64,000 bases of DNA from Cytauxzoon felis. Its lineage: Eukaryota; Apicomplexa; Aconoidasida; Piroplasmida; Theileriidae. The notes under the pieces are model-generated. The model saw only the letters and a program-made list of their open reading frames with translations, was not told the origin of the DNA and ran no database searches. Location of the stretch: assembly GCA_020283715.1 (NCBI GenBank), contig JAIQCW010000066.1, positions 62,001 through 126,000 of the forward strand. The letters run 5' to 3'. This document shows positions 57,105 through 64,000 of the stretch, piece by piece (within the stretch, counting starts at the first letter, position 1; each line of letters opens with the position of its first letter). Made by a program: the position numbers and the translations under genes.

Positions 57105-57675
57105 AGAAACCTCCACTCGAAGTACAATCGACATCTTCTCCACCTTTCCTTCGTCTTGCAGACAGCTCTCCACCTGAGGTCAATCTTTTCCATTGCATGG
57201 AGCCCTTCTAATTATCTCCCCTTCCAGCTCGCGTAGATCGCTTCCAGGTATTCCATTTGAGGTCTCCACTTGAGGTTACAATCACTAATTTAACCAACTT
57301 CATTTTTACTCCCAAATTTTGAAGGAAATCTTGAATTTCTGGGGAAACTACTGAAGATTGTGTGATGAATATTGGATGAATATCTGATGTCAATATCTCA
57401 TTCAAGAGGAATTTGACGATTGTATTGAGTTTACTGAGTGTCGCTTCATTCCATATTATATTCATTGAGATATCTTCACAGACATGAATTCCGTCACTTT
57501 AGTCTTATCTCAGTGAGATTAGAAATTAACCTCAAGTGGAACCCGAGAACGATCTACGGGAGTTTGAGGGGGAAGTAAATAGAAGAGGCCTCCACGGCGA
57601 GTGGAACAGAGTTGGATTGGACCTCAGGTGGGACCTCGAGTGGAGAGTCCGTATAACCTTCGGTGGAAGTAATAG
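57105..57675. repeat. Modular element with 235-bp core between Rab5 and HAP2
   Basis: CTTGCAGACAGC, CCATTGCATGG and AGATCGCTTCC modules, forward core (about 57297-57535), then GATCTACGGGAGTTTG and CCTCCACGGCGAGTGG. Intergenic, or in a 3' UTR intron. Confidence 0.88.
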
Positions 57676-57816
57676 AAGAGATATTATTGGAAACAAGACT
57701 TAGAAAAGTAGAATATGTGTTATAGTGTAATTGTAATGTGATATAAATCTTTAAAAATATTAATGTAATTTAGATGATGAGAATTTCTCATTTGTATGTT
57801 ATTGTTTAGTTTTTAT

Positions 57817-60800
57817 TTATTTGGTTCCATTAATTTCGACTATTTGTCCACTGGTTAATGTATTTTCATTTCTATTACATATACGTCTGAATGATTTTTT
57901 GATTATTCTACAAATGAATTTTATAAATTGACTAATCAATGGTATAATGACAGGTAATAATATCAATAATAATATAACACCTAGAACTATAACTATATAC
58001 ATATATGCTTTATCAAAGAATGATCTAAAACAATCACCAACTATAGAAATGATGAATAATATTAAATCATAAAATACTTACAGTTTTTGAAGACACAAAT
58101 GATATCATAAAATCTACAATTACATTGATATCCTATAGGTTCCATATCACGTTTTGGTACTATAATGACCTATAAAGTATATATATATATATATAGACGT
58201 ATGAATTAAGGATATTCTCTATACTAACCTCATGTGATGTTTCATTTCTACGTACAATATCATCAACTGATCTTGGATCTTTACCAAGAACAATCTTTGG
58301 TACATCAACCTTTATCATCAAATCCATACTATCCAATAAATCAAGATCCTCAGAATATAACATTGTCATACATTTCACCGACTTTTTTATATCTACACCC
58401 TTAAAATCTATCGGCATCATTACAGATTTATCACCATTCGAATCCAATAATACCTTCTTCTCATCAGATGTAGCAACCACCACCGTCATCTCATAATCAT
58501 CCTCATAATAACACTTCAATCTTAATGTATACGTCGAATTTACGTCACCTATTGAAATTATATTAAACGAAGTAACATCCACCTGAGGTCCATCCTGCCG
58601 TCAGCTCCTTTATTTATCTCCCCCTCCGCTTCCCTGAGATCAGCTACGGGTTCCACTTGAGGTCCAGTATTATTCTTAATTCCACCTGATGTTACATCCA
58701 ACACATCCTTAGCACCATCTTCCATCATTCCCATGATGGATGATCCATCACAACCCTCACCACGATCTCCGGGAGTGGCTCTACTCTTTAGAGATAGGTA
58801 ATTAGAAGAGCCTCCACGGCGAGTGGAAGGTGAGATGGAGTAGAGGATGGTGGATTGGACCTCAGGTGGACTGTTCACTATGTCAATTCATCTTGTACGA
58901 ACCTGTATTTTTAATGGTAGCTTCGACATTGCATTTATTATTGGTGGAGAGTTTGCATTCACCGATTAATCTAAAGGTGTATGTTATATTTTATTGATTG
59001 AATTTACTTTGAGTTGACGATGAATCCTGGTGTATTGGAGACGATGGTTGTGATATCGGCATCGAATGTATCGAATTCTATAGTAGTTAGATCATCTACT
59101 GCATGTGAGTATTCGATGGCATGTATGAGGTTATCATTTTCCCAATGATTTTTATTTTCATCTTCAGGTTTGATTGTATCATCGATTTGTATGAAATCTA
59201 ATATTGGTGGTGATCCGAATATATGTGGTAATTTACTCTATAATAAATATTATTTGAGATTATATGTATAATATAATACTAACATCTTCTTTATATTCAT
59301 TTAGATACCATCCTAATTGATTACCAATGCATGAATCTCTTGGGCTATTACATAAACGATCAGAATCATGCCATGTAGATGTTGATACACCAATTTTATC
59401 ACATGATGTACCCGTAGGATCGACAGCATCAAAATCGATTGCTCTCATATTTATTGTACATTTATATGCTTTACATAAACTTTTATCCATACCTATTAGA
59501 TTTTAATTATAAATATATTAAGATTAATACCTTTAGGACATTTTGATGTAGTCTTATCCCAAGTTGTATCTTTACATTTATCCTATAGGGTAATTATTTA
59601 ATTAAAAAAAATATGGGATAGACAAACTTTTATTGATGAACCTTTAACTATAGGATTATCACTTGGATAGAATGGTACAGCAATATATTTATTAATTGGA
59701 GGTGGTGGTGTAGCATCTTTAGGTATAGATGAGACAATCTTTACAGATAAATCAAGATAATCTATATTATTAAAATTATATTCTAATACAAAATACTAAC
59801 CAATTTTATATGAAGTATCTGTATTATTATTCAATAGAAAATATTCGACACCATCTTGAGCCTATAATAATGTCAATAATTTTCCTCGAGTAAAAAAAAA
59901 TTACGTCTTCATCGAAATCTTTAGACACTAAAGTAAAATTTTTATATATATGATGGATTATACAAGACTACAACATACAATCTGGTAAAATATTCTTATC
60001 AGCATCAAATTTATAAACTCTAATTGATATATCACGATTTTGTTTAGGAGGATATTGAGGCTTATATAAATTATACCATGGACCAATAACCTCCAAACAT
60101 GTCATTGACATACAAATATTATTACCCAATACATCCGTAAGATCTATAATAAATAATACATAAATATACATACTAAATCATGGCCAATCATACTCTTCAT
60201 TCCACTCGCCATTCCACTCCCACCTCCCTTCGTCCTGCCGTCAGCTCTTCCAATTACCTATCTCTAAAGAGTAGAGCCACTCCCAGAGATCGTGGCGGAT
60301 TGTAATGTCTGTTCTTCCGGGTAGTCCACTTGAGGTCCGTTCTTAGGGGTTGGATTATCGAAGAATTTTCATCGGTCCCCTTAATCACAATTATCCACTT
60401 TTAAATCTCAATACGAGAACATATGATATAATTACTAGACAAATGTACAGAAATTTATTTACCCGAGAACGATCTATGGGAGCTGGAAGGGGAAGTAAAT
60501 AGAAGAAGCCGTCTGCAAGACGAAGGAAAGGTGGATTGGACCTCAGGTGGAAGAAGGATGGATTGTACTTCGAGTGGGGTGTTAATTATATTTTGTTTGT
60601 TTTAAGCATACTTGAGCATTGATAATTTGCTCTTGGTGATGATGATTTGACATTGATTGAGCATATACAGCATGTAGAGGCATTGAAATTCTCTCTGAGT
60701 GATTCGGGTACATCATCTTCTGTTGAGCATTGATTATAATCGACTTCTGCGCATGATTTAGAGCAATGTGTAGAGAGTTGTTTTCGTGATCTTGTGATTG

Positions 60801-61249
60801 TATGTTCTTTATACATTAATGGTACAGACTATATATAGATGTTTATTTATATGAATGATAAGATATTGACATACCATAACATAATCTAATTGATATTTTA
60901 CATCAGTAGAATGCGTATTAACAACAAAAAATAATCCTTTACCATTATTATTTTTATCTCTGAATATATAATAATACTCCTTCTATAAGTTAATTTATAA
61001 TTATTATTGGGATTTTTATCCCTTTAATTTATTACTAACCTCTCCATGTACTACATTAATTTGTGTATGTGATCTTAATTTACATGCATCATTATTAGAA
61101 TCTTTGTCTTGACTTCTTACACATACATTAATAGAGGATGTTAATAATCCATTTACATATAGATTATTATAATTATAGATGTACAAATAGAATGACAATA
61201 GTAATAGACTATAGTACCATCTATTGAGTAAAGACAATACCATTGTCAT
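57817..61249 (-). CDS. HAP2/GCS1 gamete fusion protein
   Basis: Multi-exon minus-strand gene. Signal peptide/hydrophobic start at 61249, then paired Cys (INVCVRSQDK...ACKLRSHTQ), a Cys-rich exon (60586-60816: CSKSCAEVDYNQC, STCCICS), CMSMTCLEVIGPWYNLYKP (60100 region), and the family hallmark CDKIGVSTSTW...C...SCIGNQLGWYL (59290-59410). Next are the exon with SVDDIVRRNETSHE and PKRDMEPIGYQCNC, and a C-terminal transmembrane helix (VIVLGVILLLILLPVIIPLI) with a basic Cys-containing tail. HAP2 is the class II-like membrane fusogen of gametes. Introns around 60195-60580 and 58575-58875 carry palindromic elements. Exon ends are only partly resolved. Confidence 0.87.
58565..58880 (-). repeat. Modular element in HAP2 intron
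   Basis: CTGCCGTCAGC, CCTGAGATCAGCTACGGG, the ATGATGGATGATCCATC palindrome, GATCTCCGGGAGTGG, CTCTTTAGAG, CCTCCACGGCGAGTGG. By hand count the + strand has 49 C to 11 G in 58321-58500 (left) and 22 C to 40 G in 58921-59100 (right). Confidence 0.9.
60195..60580 (-). repeat. Modular elements in HAP2 intron
   Basis: CCTGCCGTCAGC, CTCTAAAGAGTAGAGCCACTC, GATCGTGGCGG, a CTTCCGGGTAG block, GATCTATGGGAGCTGG and GTCTGCAAGACG. Confidence 0.86.
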
Positions 61250-62019
61250 TATTATTAGGTAGAGGTCTAGGTTTTACAGTACAATTTAGCGGCAAAAAGC
61301 GTCATATATACTAAAAATTTGCGGGGTATAAATAATTTAATCGTAATTAATAAATATTTATATCAATGAATTAAATATAAATTCCATATACAAGTTGATT
61401 TAAATTTTAATTGTAATGTATTAGTTTATATCATTAACATCTCTTGAATGCTTCAATCTCCATCGAGACGTGAATCTCTAGAAGTATAGCGAGGCATAGT
61501 GGAGATGGACGAAGTCTCGATGGAGATTGAAGTTACTAGGGAGTTAAATGATGTAATATAGAGATTTCATGAAGACTATAATCGTCATAAATACATCTAG
61601 AAAATTATTAAATCGCATCATGTTGTTGGTTCAAAGTCAAGTTTGAGATTACAGAAGGTTGGACATGGATGGAATCATAAATATCTAATCAATATAGAGA
61701 TGATACTTAATTTAAATATAAATATTTCATAATTAAATGAAATGGTAATTAATCAAGGATCAATCTTTAAACATCGATCATCAACCATCTCGAATATTGT
61801 TACATTGGGCGTGGTATTGATGAACTTCGATGTCATCTTAAAATTTCTAGACAGATAAATTTGTATAAATAATTTAATTTAAATTTATAATGTATAATGT
61901 GTCTGTGTTTATATAATATAGTTTTTTTTATCTTGTAAAATGTACTTGTAGAAAAATATTTATTTGATGGGTGGTTATTGGTGATCTTCCTGGATGATTC
62001 GGCTTGATTTATTCATGTA
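61250..62019. other. AT-rich intergenic region with a long hairpin
   Basis: Between HAP2 (minus) and the PHD gene (plus). Mostly AT-rich with no coding frame. It contains the perfect 19-bp inverted repeat at 61452-61533. Confidence 0.55.
61452..61533. repeat. Long perfect inverted repeat (hairpin)
   Basis: CTTCAATCTCCATCGAGAC at 61452-61470 is matched perfectly by GTCTCGATGGAGATTGAAG at 61515-61533, with a 44-nt loop that can pair further (AATCTCT with GGAGAT). Not one of the dispersed modules. Possibly a small structured RNA or regulatory hairpin. Confidence 0.7.
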
Positions 62020-64000
62020 TTGATGATTGAGGATATAAAGATGGCGGATGAGGTTGATGTGAATGTTGTTATAGATGGTGGTCAGGATGATGTAATGGAA
62101 CTTGATCAACGTATATCTTATGACTATAAGATGGATGATAAGGTACAATCTGATTATATATCAGCTTTGATAAGATATGATACATTGAAATCATTAATGG
62201 GTGATGGTTCATTTTCTGGTATTGGTTATAGTGTTAAAGATGATGATGGTATTGGTGACATTGCTGATGCTGATTTCGGTATTAAATCTTGTAATTGTGA
62301 TTTAGGTATTAATTTATCTATATTTCATAGTATAGATTATGATTTTATATTTGATGATGTTAAATTAGATGATATTATTATACCTAATATAGATAATATA
62401 TTATGTGATGTTTGTTTCAATGTTATTTTATATGATGAATGTACTTGTATTCATTGTAATATAAAATTTCATAATAAATGTCTTAATTATGGAATTAATT
62501 GTAATAAAATTGTTTGTGAAATATGTAAATATACTAAAGAAAATGGGGTTCCAAGTGGGGATATAAAATGTGGTATATGTAATTTATCAAATGGTTTAAT
62601 GAGATATGATGGTAATATATGGTTACATTATAGTTGTATATATTATCTACCAGATGATATGAAGAAGTTTGTTGACGTTCAGCACAAGGATAGCAGAGAA
62701 GATGATATAAAGAAGATAGGTTTTAATACTTGTAATAACATCAATAATAAATGTTATATATGTAATTTAACAATAGGTATTACTATACCATGTAATTATA
62801 TGAAATGTTATAAATATTTACATAGTCGTTGTGTATATAATAATAAACCCCATAGTTTATGTTTTAGCACTATAATAAATTATAAATTAAATGATAAAAA
62901 TATTATATATTTAAAGGTATATTTTGTAATGAACATAATAACCCCATAATAATTAAAGAATCTATAATAAATATAATAAAGAAAAATTTTATAATAAAAA
63001 TTATTATATAAATGGTAATAGTAATTATAGTAAATATAATAATGCTATTAATGAATTATATAAATTATATACAAATCATAATATAAATAAACCAATACTT
63101 AATACACATTTAAATATTAATCCACCCGATATATTAGAACATTATAATAGAAATCAAAGAACTAAACGTAAATTAAATGATCTTATCGATTATTATAATA
63201 AAAAAAATCATACTCTCAATGATAATAAATCTATACAGCCATATACACTCACCATCAATACACATAATGTAAATACTACTCATATCGATTATAATTTACC
63301 CGAAGTTAATACACCCAACACCAAACGCTCCATACGAAGTCGTCCACTCGAGGTCCAATCAAACTCTCCACCTGAAGTCCAATCCAACTCTTCTTCCACT
63401 CGGCGTGGAGCCTCTCCACCTGAGGTTACAGCCTCTGATCCCACTCGGCGTGGAGCCTCTTCTAATTACCTATCTCTAAAGAGTAATGCCACTCCCGGAG
63501 ATCGTGGCGAAGGTATTTATCGGACCTCATGTGGAGAACCTGGAAGCGATCCACGGGAGCTGGAAGGGGAGGTAAATAGAGAAAGCTGTCTGCAAGACGA
63601 CGATAAGGTTGGAGATGGTGAAGTTAGTGATTGGACCTCAAGTGGAGACATGGGGGTAAAAGAGGGTTCTGGGGATAAAAAACCTCATAAAAAGAATGTA
63701 CCCCATGATAAAGATAATAAACCCCATGATAGTCCCCATAATTCTCCACCTGTGGTCCAATCCAACTCTGTTCCACTCGCCGTGGAGGCCTCTCCCAATT
63801 ATCTATCTCTAAAGAGTAAACCCACTCCCGGAGATCGTGGTGAAGGTAGTGATGTAACCTCGAGTGGAAAACCCGAGAGCGATCTACGGGAGCTTGAGGG
63901 GGATGTAAATAAGGAAGCTGACGGCAGGACCTCAAGTGGAGTTGGAAAGACATCGGGTATGAAATATATGGATGATATATGTGTTAAGAGTATGGATGTA
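62020..64000 (+). CDS. PHD-finger/extended-PHD chromatin protein (3' end outside window)
   Basis: The first exon encodes an acidic N-terminus, then a PHD finger (ILCDVCFNV...CTCIHCNIKFHNKCL...CEICK). An extended-PHD module follows: KCGICNLSNGLMRYDGNIWLHYSC with CYICNLTIGITI and LHSRCV. This PHD-knuckle-PHD order is that of BRPF/JADE-type histone-reading subunits of acetyltransferase complexes. Around 62930 the frame changes at a probable intron, after which FCNEHNNP would complete the zinc ligands. A later exon (from about 63100) stays open to the window end through two tandem palindromic elements (63340-63960). The protein is therefore incomplete here. Confidence 0.75.
63340..63960 (+). repeat. 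Two tandem in-frame modular elements in the PHD gene
   Basis: Two complete units in the same PPEV...DWTSSG frame as the BLM10 copies. Unit 1 at about 63340-63650 has CCACTCGGCGTGG, CTCTAAAGAG and CTGTCTGCAAGACG; unit 2 at about 63747-63945 has CCACTCGCCGTGG and CTGACGGCAGG. No stop codon occurs from about 63120 to the window end. Confidence 0.85.

Noticed and set aside
1..64000. tRNA, rRNA or snRNA genes.
   Set aside because: I found no A/B-box or T-loop pattern with a foldable cloverleaf and no rRNA-like block. A covariance-model scan would be decisive.
1..64000. Apicoplast or mitochondrial DNA, or bacterial contamination, because of the extreme AT content.
   Set aside because: Nuclear-type spliced genes (cullin, BLM10, HAP2, cyclin H, CAF1) occur throughout, and no organelle gene is present.

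Overview
The window is very AT-rich nuclear DNA from an apicomplexan parasite, most likely a piroplasm of the Babesia lineage. The grounds are three truncated genes of the VESA1 variant-erythrocyte-surface-antigen type, a SERA-type papain-like protease, a HAP2/GCS1 gamete fusogen, a multi-membrane protein resembling piroplasm mtm proteins, an S1-domain protein with an apicoplast-style leader, and many tiny 31-45 nt introns. The species cannot be named from sequence alone. Layout, left to right: the 3' end of an unidentified gene (1-741); SERA protease (803-3058, +); an ISCA-type Fe-S carrier and two small unknown genes (3073-4413, -); a BLM10/PA200 proteasome activator (4978-14994, +); a cullin (15107-19158, +); a mitochondrial carrier (19161-20120, -); cytosolic leucyl-tRNA synthetase (20349-26517, +); a RUS/DUF647 protein (27210-29793, -); a CDKAL1-type tRNA methylthiotransferase (30407-33338, +); a multi-S1-domain protein (33695-37642, -); three small secreted cysteine-rich genes of one family (37974-40061); a VESA fragment (40517-40822, -); CAF1 deadenylase (41249-42217, -); an unknown two-exon gene (42649-43038, +); a VESA gene (43288-44517, +); a DUF2009 protein (44832-47988, -); cyclin H (48166-50031, +); a decayed ORF (50630-51066); a polytopic membrane protein (51355-52713, +); a heptatricopeptide-like gene (53387-56012, -) with a VESA gene nested in its intron; a Rab5-like GTPase (56358-57032, +); HAP2 (57817-61249, -); and a PHD-finger gene that runs off the right edge (62020-64000, +). 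The dominant unexplained feature is a dispersed repeat family with about 40 copies. Each copy is a mosaic of short GC-richer palindromic modules bounded by an outer inverted repeat (CCACCTGAGGTCCAATC ... GATTGGACCTCAGGTGG). Almost all copies lie in introns or between genes. Removing the repeat-bearing intron restores a recognisable conserved protein in phase in SERA, BLM10, LeuRS, RUS, CDKAL1, S1, DUF2009, cyclin H and the heptatricopeptide-like gene. Several copies carry cargo between their arms: a 235-bp core (8 copies), an AT-rich core (3 copies), coding fragments of VESA antigen (2 copies in housekeeping introns) and, in one intron, a whole VESA reading frame. A few copies (BLM10, the PHD gene, the left edge) are open in frame and may be translated. 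The flanks show a strand asymmetry independent of gene direction: the + strand is C-rich to the left of a copy and G-rich to its right, as expected around replication origins or sites of repeated directional DNA synthesis. I propose this modular palindromic element system, with its intron preference, antigen cargo and skew switches, as the candidate undescribed system. That interpretation is inference; the repeats, the splice joins and the skew counts are visible in the sequence.
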